Shown here piece by piece: positions 53,426 to 64,000 of a stretch of 64,000 nucleotides of DNA (positions are counted from its first letter, which is position 1; the number at the start of each line of letters is the position of its first letter). A program made the position numbers and the translations under genes. Below the pieces are notes generated by a model. That model did not search any database and was not told the origin of the DNA. It saw only the letters and a list, made by a program, of their open reading frames with translations. Source of the stretch: Sarcophilus harrisii (taxonomy: Eukaryota; Chordata; Mammalia; Dasyuromorphia; Dasyuridae); NCBI RefSeq assembly GCF_902635505.1, contig NC_045429.1, forward strand, positions 221,157,997 through 221,221,996, written 5' to 3'.

Positions 53426-53976
53426 TTGATTTACATATGTTAACTCTTGTCTGCTTCCATATTGCCAGAAATTGTAGAATCTAAAAAGTTTTGATAAGTT
53501 GAAACCCCATCACAAATGTGTTGAGTGTACAATTCTCTCTACAACCCACCTAGTTCAGAATTTTGTCCATTTTAATTATTTTTGCCAGTTTATGATTCTA
53601 TACTTTAAAGCTGTTTTTATCAATCATCATTTTTTAACTGTAACTCTAGAAAGCAATTGATACATAATGATGGTTTACTTAGTGAGTAATCAAGAATTAT
53701 TCAGGACCTGGGTAGTTAGTTGGTTCAAGGGAAAAGAAAAAATATATCCTATAAAAGTGGGGGGAGAAAGAGATTAGAGAGAATTGCACGAAGCGGCAAG
53801 CATGGTGAAAAGGGCAATACTAAAACTAGATTCAGCTGGATTCCTGCTTCAATATCAGTTAACAAAATATTAATGATTTTAAGGTGCTGCCTAGTTGGAC
53901 TGCCATTTATGGCAATGGTAACATGTTAACTCAACTCAATTTTTGCTTTTAGAAATGAAATGGTAAGACTAACCTC

Positions 53977-53980
<4 letters not shown>
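53426..53980. other. No gene recognised
   Basis: 53440-53640 has a faint resemblance to old LINE sequence. A 69-codon basic frame (53720-53929) has no domain. Confidence 0.4.

Positions 53981-54017
<37 letters not shown>
53981..54017. repeat. (CA)n microsatellite
   Basis: About 37 bp of CA. Confidence 0.97.
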
Positions 54018-54021
<4 letters not shown>

Positions 54022-55317
54022 ACTGAGCCACAGAAATTTAACCAAATTTAACTCATTTAGAGAAGGTTCCAATTTGGAATAAAATGTACCAGAACCATTT
54101 AAATATATAAATACAAGTAGTGAGCCTTGAGGCATATTCATTCCATACCTATAGAACTTTAGTTTGAAGACTTCCTTTCCTTTCTAAGTCATGTCTCCAC
54201 AAATAGGAGGTATATTTCTTCCATCTTCCAACTCATCCACTCATAGAGAAGTAGCTTCCTTGCTTCCTAGCTTCTTTATATAAGTTTGTGGCTGAGATAG
54301 AGAAAGAAGAAAAAGGGCAACAATAAATGGATTCATATACTGGAAACCTAAATATTCTTTTTCTTTAAGTTTATCCCCTATATTCAACTGAATATTTGGC
54401 TTGGTCAATCATAATATAGCAACTCTAATATTTGCTTGCAGAATTTTCCTAGTAGAAGTTTTTGGGTTTTCATGAAAACTTTCTCCCTCTGAAATTGTAG
54501 AGTTTAACATTTTTTTAAATGGACAATAGAATGACAACGATAATCATTGCACTTCCAAAGGAGTATGTGAGTTGAGCATTTTGTGATGTTTCCTTTTTTA
54601 CAAAATATCAGAAATCATGTATATGGCTATTAATGTATAAGTAAAATACTCACCCTCTTGAATTTTCTAATTTTAAATGTATTTTATGAAGAAGAGGGAA
54701 AAAACTAAGTTTCCTGTTTAACCTACATGTAGAAGATATGTTTCCTTTCCCTCTACTCCCTCATCTTTTAGCTTATTTTTCATTTCCTTATTATTTCTAT
54801 TTTAAGAAATGTTCCCATTTAAGAAATCTCTCCTCTATACATTTTCATGACATCTGTTGTTTCAAGAGTGGGAAGCTTGTCTGTAAGGTAAATTTAATTT
54901 GGTTGGGCCCTGGGAGATGTTATTTAAAGACTTTATTGGAACAAGTGTTGTGGTTTGAATCCAAGGTAAAAGATTTCAAGGCTGCTAGGAAATATATCAC
55001 TTTGGAATTCATAAGTACTAAATGAATTTAGTTATTCAGCTCAACAGATGCAGCTGTCACCAAATGTAAGTACATCGAAGTAATTCACATTGTTCTAAAA
55101 TAAGAACTCAAAATGGCTATAGAAACATCAGCTTCTATTGGCAAGAATTGTATCACACATTACCTGAGTAAATGGTTTTAATAGTCACTGGAGTATCTGA
55201 CATTCTGTATTCCAAAAAAAATGAACGAATTTTTGTTAATTTTAACATAATAAAATAACTCTTCTAATCAGTTTAGGACATTGCCATGCTAAAAAAGAGT
55301 TACATACATATATAAAT
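54018..55317. other. No gene or repeat recognised (1.3 kb)
   Basis: AT-rich, apparently unique. A 95-codon frame at 54738-55025 has no domain. Confidence 0.5.
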
Positions 55318-55490
55318 CAAGTATTCTTCACCTTTTTGTGTCTTGGACTCCCTTTGGCAGCCTAGGGAAGCCTATGGACCCTTTCTTAGAAGAATGTTTC
55401 TACATTTATAAAAAAGAATACACAGGATTACAAAGGAAACCAATTATATTGAAATCGCAAATCATTTTTTAAAATGGCAAGCCAAATGAT
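55318..55490 (+). mobile_element. hAT MITE, second family, 3' end missing
   Basis: 'gtattcttcacctttttgtgtcttggactccctttggcagcctagggaagcctatggaccctttcttagaag', 'aatacacaggattacaaaggaaaccaattatattg'. Same family as 20346-20540. Confidence 0.65.
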
Positions 55491-55894
55491 TATAATAATT
55501 TGAAAGTATTGATGAATATAAATGATAGATCTATAACAATTATAATGATATGAAAATATAAGTAATTTCTTTATACTAATAATTCTGTGGTTTGTTGCCT
55601 ACATTTATAATTGAATGCTAAATTTCAGTAAAAAAATTAGTGAAATCAAATTAGTGAAAAAAATGTAATATTTTTCTTCCCTTCCAATCATTCAATCCAA
55701 GTTCACAAACTCCTCCACTCTGAAATCTATCAATAGACCCTCACAGTTCTCAGTTAAATTATACCCCTGTTTTAAGCCAATGTTTCAATATCTTTAATCT
55801 GACAAAAATATAATTCTAGAGATAAAGAGAAAGTTAATCTGTTTTAAAGTTTATGTTTCGTATTTTCTAACAGGACATTTGTCAGAATATTTAA
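55491..55894. other. No gene or repeat recognised
   Basis: AT-rich. Confidence 0.5.
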
Positions 55895-56087
55895 AGCATC
55901 TCATCAGTAATCAAACTATGCATATACCCTTTGATGCAGCTATACAACTATTAGGTCTATATCCCAAATAGATGATTAAGAAAGAGGAAAAGGATTTCTA
56001 TGTACAAAAATATTTACAGTAGCCTGTGATGACAAAGAATTAGAAATTGAGGAGATGAGATCAATTAGGGAATAACTAAGCAAGTTG

Positions 56088-56122
<35 letters not shown>

Positions 56123-56585
56123 ATAGAATACTATTTTGCTATAATAAATGAGCAGGCAGATTTCAGAAAAACCAGGAAAAACTTTCATACACTGTTGCAA
56201 AGTGAAGAGAGAAGAACCAGAACATTGTACACGGTATCAGCAATATTATGCAATAATCGGCTATGATTGACTACATTCTTCTCAACAAAACAATGAGACA
56301 AACAAGTCCAAAAGATTCATTATGAACAAAGCTATTCATATCAAAACATGATGGAGTCTGAATATAGATCAAAGTATACTATTTTTACTTTATTTTTTCG
56401 TGTTTTTTTTAACTTTCTTCTTTCACAATATGATTAATGTGGAAATATGTTTTACATGATTGTACATATATAACCTAAATCAAATTGCTTGTTGTCTTTG
56501 GGGGGAAGAAGGAAAAGAAAGAAGAACATTTGGAACTCGAAATTTTTTATTTAAAATAATGTTTTAAAAAATTAAGATATAAAAA
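55895..56585 (+). mobile_element. Older L1 ORF2/3' end
   Basis: 'atcaaactatgcatataccctttgatgcagctatacaactattaggtctatatccc', 'gggaataactaagcaagttgt', (TA)n at 56089-56119, 'gaagagagaagaaccagaacattgtacacgg', 'cttctttcacaatatgattaatgtggaaatatg', 'catttggaactcg'. The TA tract grew from the 'gtggtatatgaa' part of ORF2. Confidence 0.88.
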
Positions 56586-56764
56586 AGAAAGAAAAGAAAC
56601 ACTGTATCACTATAATCCATGCCAATTTAGCAGTCTTTTTCTAGAATATATTAGCCAATATCCCTTTCTAACTGGGAGGCTTCCTAGCACAATATTAATT
56701 CTATTTCTTCCCAAAATAATTGTTACCCAAATGCCTCGTACTTCTGTTGCATGAATTTCCTAGT

Positions 56765-56895
56765 AGATCATGGTATAGAAAAAAAGAGATATGAATTTAG
56801 AAACAGAGATCCTGGATTCAAATTTCATCTTTGCTACCTTAGTCAAGTAATTTAGAATCACTGGACCTCAATTTTCTTTGTTAAAATAGAATCCT
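56765..56895 (+). mobile_element. MIR-like SINE fragment
   Basis: 'cctggattcaaatttcatctttgctaccttagtcaagtaatttagaatcactggacctcaattttc' is a diverged SINE core. Confidence 0.55.
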
Positions 56896-56929
56896 ATAAT
56901 CCTATATACTGTACTAATCTATATGAGCA

Positions 56930-57165
56930 ACTACAAAGTTGACTTGAAAGAACTAGGAATATTTAATCTGAAAAAGAAATATTAAGATACTTTATAACAA
57001 TCACATGGGGAAATGATTGGTCTTAGAGGCAGAACTAAGAACTATGGATATAATTTATCAAGCAGTAAATTCAGGTTTAACATAAGGAAAACATTTGACC
57101 TAATCAAAAGTAGAATGGGCTATTCCAGAGATTATGGGTTTCAAAGGGAAATATACATGTAATTA
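56930..57165 (+). mobile_element. CR1/L3 LINE ORF2 C-terminus remnant
   Basis: Translation in one frame gives LKELGIFNLKKK, then RGRTKNYGYNLSSSKFRFNI, then RKTFDLIKSRMGYSRDYGFQ, against remembered CR1 '...[45 protein letters not shown]'. The R-R-N-G-K-F-R-IRK spacing is kept. Decayed. Confidence 0.72.
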
Positions 57166-57299
57166 CAAATTTATATTATATGTACTTTGTCCTTTCTTTT
57201 AAAAATGTAATTAATTCATCAATGTAATTTTCAAATTCTACTTGTCTATAATTCTTCAATATCTCTCTTCTATTATCTTTTATGTACTATTTAAAAAAT

Positions 57300-57725
57300 G
57301 TTTTAATGATACTTTTCTTTCTTTTTTTGAGGGGGGGAGGGTGATGGGTCAACCCCTAATACTTCCTTTTATCCTTCCTTCTGATAGTTCCCTCCCCCAC
57401 TGGATAAAGAAAAAGAAAAATGCCCTTTTTAAAAAAAAAATTAAATTTTCACATTGACTGGGTCCAAAATGTATGCTTAATTCTATACCTTGATCTTTTA
57501 TCTCTTTTTTAGAAGGCAGGTAGCATGCTTCATCTTTTATCCTCTGCAATACTGGTTACCCCTTGTATTGATCATAGTTCTTTCTTTCAAAATTGTTTTT
57601 CTTTTTAATGTTGTTTTTGTGTAAACTGTTCTCCAGGTTCAACACACTGCATCATGTATCAATTCATATAAGTCCCAGGTTTCTCTGAAACTTTCATTTA
57701 ATGGGTGTGTATGTGTATACAAGTA
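57300..57725 (-). mobile_element. Old L1 3' remnant
   Basis: Plus strand: 'ccctcccccactggataaagaaaaagaaaaatgcccttttt', 'cacattgactgggtccaaaatgtatgcttaattctataccttg', 'ggcaggtagcatgcttcatc', 'cactgcatcatgtatcaattcatataagtccc'. Same subfamily as 13230-13545. Confidence 0.7.
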
Positions 57726-57804
57726 ATCATTATCAGGTTTGGTTTCTATGTGGGACATTTCCCATCAATATTTTCATATCAAGTAAGTTTCCTTGTTGGG
57801 CATA

Positions 57805-58110
57805 ATGAGGGATATACTGGAGCCAGATCTAACCAGTTTTTGAGAGTTTGTTAAATTTTCAATGTTAGCATTTATACTTAAGAAATAAACAAAAAGTTAC
57901 AAATCAGGGTTTGATTTATCTTTTAATTGTCTAGACTTAAGAAAGCATTAATAATTTATATTAAAGTTTAAAGTATATGTATACATTTTCCCCCTAAAGA
58001 GCCTGTTATTAAGCATTTATCAGCACACCCCAGTATTAATCTATAAACATCACTGAGCTTACTAGAAGTGCAGGAGGATTGGGATATCAAATCATCATTA
58101 GACTGAAAGC
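57805..58110 (+). repeat. Family B dispersed repeat, copy 3
   Basis: 'gggatatactggagccagatctaaccag', 'ttgttaaattttcaatgttagcatttatacttaagaaataaac', 'caaatcagggtttgatttatc', 'aattgtctagacttaagaaagc', 'gcctgttattaagcatttatcagcacac'. The longest of three copies. Confidence 0.65.
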
Positions 58111-58154
58111 CTGATGACTGAAGGCTAACAAGAAAAACAATAATTAGATTTAAT

Positions 58155-58356
58155 ATAGTCAGCTAGGTGACACAATAGATGATAGATTCATCTTCATGAG
58201 TTCAAATTCAGCTTCAGATACTTACTAGCTGTGTGACATTAAGCAAAGCTTCAGTTCTTCATCCATAAAATGAGCTAGCGAAGGAAAAGACAAACCACTC
58301 CAGTATCTTTGCAAAAATCATGAAGAGTCAGACATGACTGAACAATAACAAACATT
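58155..58356 (+). mobile_element. tRNA-headed SINE
   Basis: 'gtcagctaggtgacacaatagatgatag', 'gagttcaaattcagcttcagatacttactagctgtgtgac', 'cataaaatgagctagcgaagg', 'caaaccactccagtatctttgc', 'gagtcagacatgactgaacaataac'. Full order. Confidence 0.92.
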
Positions 58357-58756
58357 TAATATAATTCTTCAAGGTTTGCAAAATGCTTTTTATCCATTAT
58401 TTCATTTGAGCCCTACATAACACTCTTGGATACAAATAAAAAGATAATTTGATCATTATTACTAAACAGTTACTCAAATTAAACAAAGTATAAAACGTTC
58501 TCCAAAAGAGTGGAAAACATGGAAAATCATGGAAGAGATCGTAAGAGCAATTAGCATTCTTGAAATTTTTTATTCTGAGAGTAAGACTCATGTCTATGGA
58601 TTGAGTGCTGGAGAAAACAAGATCTTGTTACACAAATCAGGAGAATTCAATGCAATAGATTCAGATTCAAAAGCTTTGTCCCCAAGTCTGCATTGACTCA
58701 TCATGATCAAGGTAAAACTGGAAAAGTGTTCAATTTAGTGTCAGAACAGCTGCTCT
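58357..58756. other. No gene recognised
   Basis: 58368-58430 'aggtttgcaaaatgctttttatccattatttcatttgagcc' is a MIR/L2-age fragment, minus. The rest is unrecognised. Confidence 0.5.
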
Positions 58757-58998
58757 AGAATCTAATAATAATCACTAACATTTATTTAGGGCGTACCATG
58801 TGCTGAGCCCTTTACAAATATTATCTACTTGATCTTCACAACAACCCTGGGAGGTAGAAGCTATTATTATTCCAATTTTTCAGTTGAGGAACCTGAAGAA
58901 AATAAAAGGCAAGTTATTTATCCAGCGTCATATTGTTAGTAACTATCTAAGGACCTCAGGTCTTAAGGACTCCAGGACCAGAGTTCTACCTAACCATT
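58757..58998 (-). mobile_element. MIR
   Basis: 'ctaacatttatttagggcgtaccatgtgctgagccctttacaaatattatc', 'ttcacaacaaccctgggaggtagaagctattattattccaatttttcagttgagg', 'gtaactatctaaggacctcagg', 'caggaccagagttctac'. One of the best preserved MIRs here. Confidence 0.87.
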
Positions 58999-59004
58999 TG
59001 GTAT

Positions 59005-59115
59005 CTTCATAACCATAAGCAAGTGACGTAATTTCCCTGAGCTCCACCTATAAAATGAAGGATGGGGCTAGGGCTCTTCAAGACCATATCAACCTTTTAA
59101 TCTAATGATTTTAGG
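59005..59115 (+). mobile_element. MIR-like SINE 3' part
   Basis: 'cataagcaagtgacgtaatttccctgagctccacctataaaatgaagg', 'ggctagggctcttcaagaccatatcaacc'. Confidence 0.65.
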
Positions 59116-60074
59116 TCAGTGAAAACAAAGAGTGGAGAGGCTAAGGTAAATGAAAAGAAAAATAACTAAAAATTGTATTTTTTCCTTATCAAAAAAAAAA
59201 ATCCTCTATCTACTCTTGATAAAATCTGGGTTTATCCTGAATCCCTAAATCAATAAATATTTATTGAGCTCTTATGATATTTCAAGTGCTGTCCTATGTA
59301 ATCTAGGGGTCTCTTCTTTCTAAGTGATTTTAGTCTTATTGGGAAGGCAAACATACACATACAAGATAAATGTTGGTAATTATTTTGGAAGGATGACTAT
59401 ATGACCCATGTAGGAGTAAAGCCCCATATCCCGGTTTTTTAATGATTTGGGAGCATGATATATGGATGAATTCACTGTAACTATCTCTGGATACTTTGGC
59501 AGACTTTAATTTTAAACTGAATAAGATGAATAGTGAATCTATAATCTTTCTGAAAGTCAGATTTGATGTATTTCTCCTTTTTTTTAAATTAATTTTTAAA
59601 TTCTGAACCTAACACATCACAAACATTTCAAAAGAGGAAAGGTATAAGAAGCTGTGATTACAGCTTACTAGAAATATGTAATTGTAAGTATATATTGTCC
59701 TGAACTTAGCAAATATCCCCCAAATATTAATATTTTCATATACAAAAGAGAATATAAAAAGAGGATCATGTACAAAAATCTTTTCCATAACATTTGCTAT
59801 AAATCTATAAATTCAAACAATTACTTCCAGAACTATCTTGCCTTTCTTTTCTTCCTTCTGAAGCAGTGATCTGTTCACATTTTTAAGATTTCAGTTACCT
59901 TCCTCTTCTTTCTTTGCTTCTCTGAGAATCAGATTTGCCTCTATCTGAACTGACTCAAAGCAGAACCTATATTCTACAATCTAATAAGATCAGAATCTAT
60001 AATTTCATGTAGGTAACTTCTAGATAAAGGAACTCCTCCTAATAATATAGCCTTTGCCTTAGAGAATCAGAAGG
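59116..60074. other. No gene; one L2/MIR-age fragment
   Basis: 59246-59345 ('caataaatatttattgagctcttatgatatttcaagtgctgtcctatg') is an old repeat piece. The rest is AT-rich and unrecognised. Confidence 0.5.
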
Positions 60075-60195
60075 TAGTTTAGAGCACTGAGAGTTTAAAT
60101 GACTTGCCCAGGTCACACAGGTAGCATGGAATAGAGATGGGACCCATGTGATTTTGGCTCTAAGGACAGCTTTTTATCTATTACCTTTCCAGCTA
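60075..60195 (-). mobile_element. MIR fragment
   Basis: 'gagtttaaatgacttgcccaggtcacacaggtagcatgg', 'gatgggacccatgtgattttggctc'. Reverse complement of the MIR core and head. Confidence 0.7.
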
Positions 60196-60400
60196 CATCT
60201 CTAATAAGTGAAAAACTACAGTGACTGATTTTTTAGGTTTCTTCCAGTGCCAACAAATTTTTATAAGTGCTCCAGAGATCAGCTTCCAATTTTCAAAATA
60301 TCTCAGAAAAAAAAAGCAACCTTCCAAAATGGTGGGGGGAGGGGGGGGAGGGGTTATCAATAAAAGGTAACCAAGAAGTCATCAGTAACTATTGATCCAT

Positions 60401-60993
60401 AAATATTATTGTTCTGTAAGAAATGGCCAACAGGATGATTTCAGAAAGGCCTGGAGAGACTTGCATGAACTGATGCTGAGTGAAATGAGCAGGACCAGGA
60501 GATCATTATATACTTCAACAACAATACTATATGATGATCAATTCTGATGGACGTGGCCATCTTCAACAATGAGATGAACCAAATCAGTTGCAATTGTGCA
60601 GTAATGAATAGAACCGGCTACACCCAGTGAAAGAACTCTGGGAGATGACTATGAATCACTACATAGAATTCTCAATCCCTGTTTTTGTCCTGAATTTTTT
60701 ATTTCCTTCACAGGCTAATTGTACATTATTTCAAAGTGTGATTCTTTTTGTACAGCAAAAGAACTGTATGGACATATATACATATATTGTGTTTAACATA
60801 TATTTTAACATATTTAACATGTATTGGTCAACCTGCCATCTGGGGAAGAGGGTGAAGGAAAGAAGGGGAAAAATTAGAACAAAAGGTTTTGCAATTGTCA
60901 ATGCTGAAAAATCGCCCATGCATATACCTATGTAAATAAAAAGCTATGATAATAATAATAATAAATAAAAATTTTAAAAATTAAAATTAAAAA
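60401..60993 (+). mobile_element. L1 3' end
   Basis: 593 bp between aactattgatccat (60387-60400) and aactattggtccat (60994-61007), 13 of 14. Starts in ORF2 at 'aaatattattgttctgtaag' and ends 'gtaaataaaaagctatgataataata' with a further 45 bp of AT-rich tail. Confidence 0.92.
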
Positions 60994-61107
60994 AACTATT
61001 GGTCCATATCCCTGATTTCTTATCTGGATAAAATCTTTATGAAAATAGCCCATAAGCATGTAAATAACTAAATACAATAAAAAGATACTTTAATGAAAAT
61101 GTCAAAT

Positions 61108-61128
61108 ACACACACACACACACACACA
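61108..61128. repeat. (CA)n microsatellite
   Basis: About 21 bp of CA. Confidence 0.9.
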
Positions 61129-61154
61129 TATACATACAAACCTGTCTGCACAGA

Positions 61155-61310
61155 GTATCCCAAAAGTCTTAGTACATGTTTAAGCTTTTATACTTCAAAT
61201 GCCGTCTTGATCATGAGGCCTTTCATACTGCTAACAGATCTATCCAAAATTGTTCTGTTTTTATTTTGTGATAATTGTATAAGTATAGTTCTGATTTGAA
61301 CTTCGGTTAT
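61155..61310 (+). mobile_element. Possible mariner-like MITE fragment
   Basis: 'agagtatcccaaaagtcttagtacatgtttaagctttta' resembles the 'cagggtgtcccaaaagtctta' end of small mariner-type elements. The opposite end is not seen. Confidence 0.3.
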
Positions 61311-61344
61311 TACACTATTGATTCTTTCTACCTTTTAAATTTGT

Positions 61345-61592
61345 CTTTAGTGTTTTTTATCCATGTTCAACTCTTCATGACCCCATTTGGGGTTTTCTTA
61401 GCAAAGATACTGGAGTGGTTTGCCATTTCTTTCTCTGTATCATTTTTACAGATGAGGAAACTGAGGCAAACAGGGTTAAATGACCTGACCAGAATCACAC
61501 AGCTAGTATGTGTCTGAAGGCAGATTTGAACTGGAAAGTCAGGAAGGTAAGTCCTCCTGACTTCAGGCACTGCATCAGCTAGCTGCCCTCTT
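61345..61592 (-). mobile_element. tRNA-headed SINE
   Basis: Plus strand: 'ccatgttcaactcttcatgaccccatttggggttttcttagcaaagatactggagtggtttgcc', 'cagatgaggaaactgaggcaaacagggtt', 'gaatcacacagctagtatgtgtctg', 'catcagctagctgccc'. Full-length reverse complement, among the least diverged. Confidence 0.94.
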
Positions 61593-61845
61593 TTAAATTT
61601 ACATCCAACAAAATGTTATATCACATGCTTAACTAACTGCAGTGTTCTCAGTATATTACAAAGTTCAAAGGAGAACATCACTCCTACCACACTATAATAA
61701 CTAAAGTCAGAACCAGCTTTAAAAAAAAAAATAAATATTCTAAATTAGAGATATTATCATTTTTGTTTCCTTTTTTATCTCACTTTTCTTTCTTATTAAA
61801 ATTTGTCCAAAATTCTAGTCTACCAAGATGTTTTAAGATATAGGT

Positions 61846-62245
61846 TCTTCAGAGATAACTGGATGGCTCAATGGACAGAATGCTAGATCAGGAAGCCTCA
61901 GTTCTAACTTGGCATAAACACTTAATTGAGCACTTAACCCTTTATTTCTTTTTTTTTTTCTTTTTTGCTGAGGCATTTGGGATTAAATGACTTGCCCTGA
62001 GTCACACAGCTAGGAAGTATTAAGTGTCTGAGATCACATTTGAATTCAGGTCCTCCTGACTTCAGAGGTGGTGCTCTATTCACTTCATCACCTAGCCACC
62101 CCAACCCTTTATTTCTTAATCTTTTAAATGGGAATAATAATAGTACCTACCTCTCAGAGTTGTGAGGATCCAATGAGATAATCATTGTAAAGTGTTTAGC
62201 ACATAGTAAGAGGTACATGAGTGTTAGTTATTGTTCTTATTCTTA
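61846..62245 (+). mobile_element. MIR-like SINE split by a short SINE
   Basis: 61846-61950 ('aactggatggctcaatggacagaatgctagatc', 'cagttctaacttggc') and 62103-62245 ('cttaatcttttaaatgggaataataatagtacctacctctcagagttgtgagg', 'gtaaagtgtttagcacatagtaag') are one SINE with the interior duplicated at the insertion point. Confidence 0.9.
61951..62102 (-). mobile_element. Short tRNA-headed SINE
   Basis: 152 bp between exact copies of aaccctttatttctt (61936-61950, 62103-62117). Plus strand: T run, 'gctgaggcatttgggattaaatgacttgccctgagtcacacagctagg', 'gaattcaggtcctcctgacttcagaggtggtgctctattcac'. Same family as 7870-8004, opposite strand. Confidence 0.95.
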
Positions 62246-62299
62246 GTTATCCCTTTCAGCTTTGTATCATCTTTGACTTTTCTAATTTAATATTTTTGT

Positions 62300-62770
62300 T
62301 ACACTTTAAATTCCAAACTGTCTCTCTCTCTCTCTCCCTCACCACCCCACCATCTGACACAGATTTATAAATATATATAAAACAATACTATGCATACATC
62401 TATTTATCAGTTCTTTCTTTGGAGTTAGATAGCATCTTCCTTCATAGGTCCTTTATAGTTAATTTAAATATTTATAGTACTCATAATAACTTGGTTGTTC
62501 ACAATTATTCTTCAAACAATATTGTTGTTACTATATACAATGTTCTCTTGGCTCTGCTCACTTTACTTTTTATTATTTCATGCAAGTCTTTTGATATTTT
62601 TCTAAAACCAAACAGCTCATCATTTCCTATAACATTGTAGTAGTATTCCATCACAATCATATGCCACAATTTGTTTAGCCATCCCTCAATTGATGGGCAT
62701 CCCCTCAATTTCCAGTTCTTTATCAATACCATGATAAATGTAGAATATATGGTCTCATAGTGTCTACAAA
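62300..62770 (-). mobile_element. Old L1 3' end with ORF2 C-terminus
   Basis: Frame 62505-62732 (minus) encodes IKNWKLRGCPSIEGWLNKLW, HMIVMEYYYNVIGNDEL and FRKISKDLHEIIKSKVSRAK, a decayed ORF2 C-terminus. 3' part matches the subfamily at 24720-25215. Confidence 0.85.
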
Positions 62771-62834
62771 GAGAAATTGTCTTATTACTTAATTGTCCAT
62801 TCTGATTCCTTCATTTTTTTCTTATCTTATTGTT

Positions 62835-63125
62835 ACTATTAGAATTTCTAATACAATATTGAATAATATTGGTAATAATAGGCATCCCTGTTTCACTCCT
62901 GATGCTATTGGAAAGACTTCTAGCTTATCCCCATTCCCGATGGTTTTAGGGAGATACTTCTCATCATTTTAGGAAAAATCCATTTATACTTATGTTTTAG
63001 AGCATTTTTATTAAAAATGAGTACGGTATTTTATCCAAAGCTTTTTCTGCATCTATTGATGTAGTCATGTAATTTTTGCTACTTTTGTTACTGATATAAT
63101 CAATCACCTTTGATTTTGAAGAGAA
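62835..63125 (-). mobile_element. Old L1 ORF2 fragment (RT side)
   Basis: Plus strand 'ataataggcatccctgtttcactcctgatgctattgg', 'ccaaagctttttctgcatctattgatgtagtcatgtaatttttgc' mirrors the L1 ORF2 stretch just after the RT core (human 'aaggccttttctgcatctattgagataatcatgtgg'). Likely the same L1 as 62300-62770 with the middle lost. Confidence 0.75.
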
Positions 63126-64000
63126 TTCCATCTGTATCTTTTTACAGATCATTGATAAAAATGTTAATTAGGGCCAAGCACAGATCCCTGAGATTTAGAG
63201 AGCTGACATCAATCCATTTAACTTGTTTGGACATTCAACAAGTTCTAAATCAATTTAATTATACATCATCTAGTCCACATCCCTTCATCCTGCCAACAAA
63301 AATAGCATGAGAGAATCCATCCAATCCTTTGCTGAAATCCAAGTCAACTACCTATAGTATTATGTTGATCTATCAGATCACTCCAATAAAAAAGAAATTA
63401 GTGTTGCTGACATGGACTGTTCTTGATGATGTCGTGATGACTCATAGTGATCACTGATTCTTTTCTAGAGATTCCTTTTCTAATAATATCCTTTTTAATA
63501 AAGTTGCCTAGAATTTTTCCAGATGTGGAAGTAAAATTCACTGGAATTTGCAAAATCCACTCTTTTCTTTTTTAAAAAATAATCAAAACATTTGCCTTTC
63601 TCCTCTCCTATAATGTTTCTTCCATTCATCTTAATAATTCAAAGATCTTTTATAATGATTCACTAATCACATCTGCCCATTCTTTCAACACAACCTGTTG
63701 TCCTGAAGTTGTCAAGGCGGGGCTCACAGATGTTATTTCTCTATTTATCATGGGAGAGGTTCACCTTCTATTTTTGTTCTGCTTTTGCTAAGATCATTCT
63801 CTTTTCTGAAAAAATAAAAACAAAATAGCATTAAGCCAGCTCTGACTCTCTAGATTCTTTATCCTCATCCCATACAGAAGTCATCTATCCCTTCTTTATG
63901 TTTTTCCACAAATAGCTCTTCAAAAAAAATGTCCTTGGCTCTCCTCACAAATTGTATTTCATTTTAGTCTCTAACACAGTCCTACTGTTTTTACAGGACT
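63126..64000 (-). mobile_element. CR1/L3 LINE ORF2 remnant, runs off the window
   Basis: Minus-strand translation gives DLDFSKGLDGFSH (CR1 RT YLDFSKAFDTVSH, the block with the first catalytic Asp) and, downstream, LALINIFINDL (LGPILFNIFINDL). Plus-strand reading 'cacagatccctgagatttagagagctgacatc', 'gaatccatccaatcctttgctgaaatccaagtc', 'gtgatcactgattcttttctagag', 'atcacatctgcccattctttcaac' follows CR1 in order to the window end. Decayed by many stops. Confidence 0.8.

Noticed and set aside
63110-63310. 66-codon plus frame
   Set aside because: Antisense shadow of the CR1/L3 reverse transcriptase remnant.
1-64000. An undescribed multi-gene system
   Set aside because: No intact host frame, shared regulation or gene cluster is visible; everything recognisable is repeats and retropseudogenes.

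Overview
Vertebrate nuclear DNA, AT-rich and intergenic or deep-intronic in character. I find no host protein-coding exon, no intact RNA gene and no operon-like layout. The repeat content points to a marsupial: many 3' ends of a mammalian-type LINE-1 whose last bases read AATAAAAGGCTATTAAAT or AATAAAAAGCTATAAT, a half-LINE (HAL1-like) element with L1-type ORF1, tRNA-headed SINEs carrying the 'caaaccactccagtatctttgccaagaaaa' type of body, old MIR/L2-age repeats, CR1/L3 LINE remnants and hAT MITEs. Abundance of the short tRNA-headed SINE and the young L1 tail suggests an Australian marsupial, possibly a dasyurid, but that is inference from memory of repeat families; species is not proven here.

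Layout. 0-4 kb: a decayed CR1/L3 LINE carrying a MIR and a solo LTR, then a hAT MITE (8-bp target duplication) carrying a second LTR, then an old L1 with a long TA/TG/CA tract. 4-7.7 kb: two young L1 tails, one splitting a SINE. 7.7-12.3 kb: a nearly complete minus-strand HAL1-like element with ORF1 and a 5' region of 173-bp tandem monomers, hit by one SINE and two L1s. 12-23 kb: old L1s, a Tigger-like remnant, a U6 pseudogene beside a young L1, and SINEs. 23.3-24.7 kb: the largest stretch that looks like no repeat, with a 166-codon frame and a CTCF-like motif. 25-39 kb: SINEs, a second U6 pseudogene, a young L1 with a 3' transduction, another CTCF-like motif, and five purine-rich tracts all on the same strand. 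39-48 kb: old L1 pieces, two more L1s with 3' transductions, and a 7SL RNA pseudogene. 49-51.3 kb: a hAT MITE containing a 1.76-kb L1, with a second L1 inserted at the very same target so that one 16-mer occurs three times. 52-64 kb: SINEs, L1, CR1/L3 remnants and a SINE-in-SINE insertion.

How it fits together: everything recognisable is the product of L1 reverse transcription (L1 itself, SINEs, U6 and 7SL pseudogenes), DNA transposition (hAT, Tigger-like, possibly mariner) or old retroviral integration (solo LTRs), layered over time. The most informative signals are the nested insertions with clear target-site duplications, three separate short L1 3' transductions each ending 13-16 nt after a downstream AATAAA, and the double hit at one L1 target. 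I saw no evidence of an undescribed protein or defence system.
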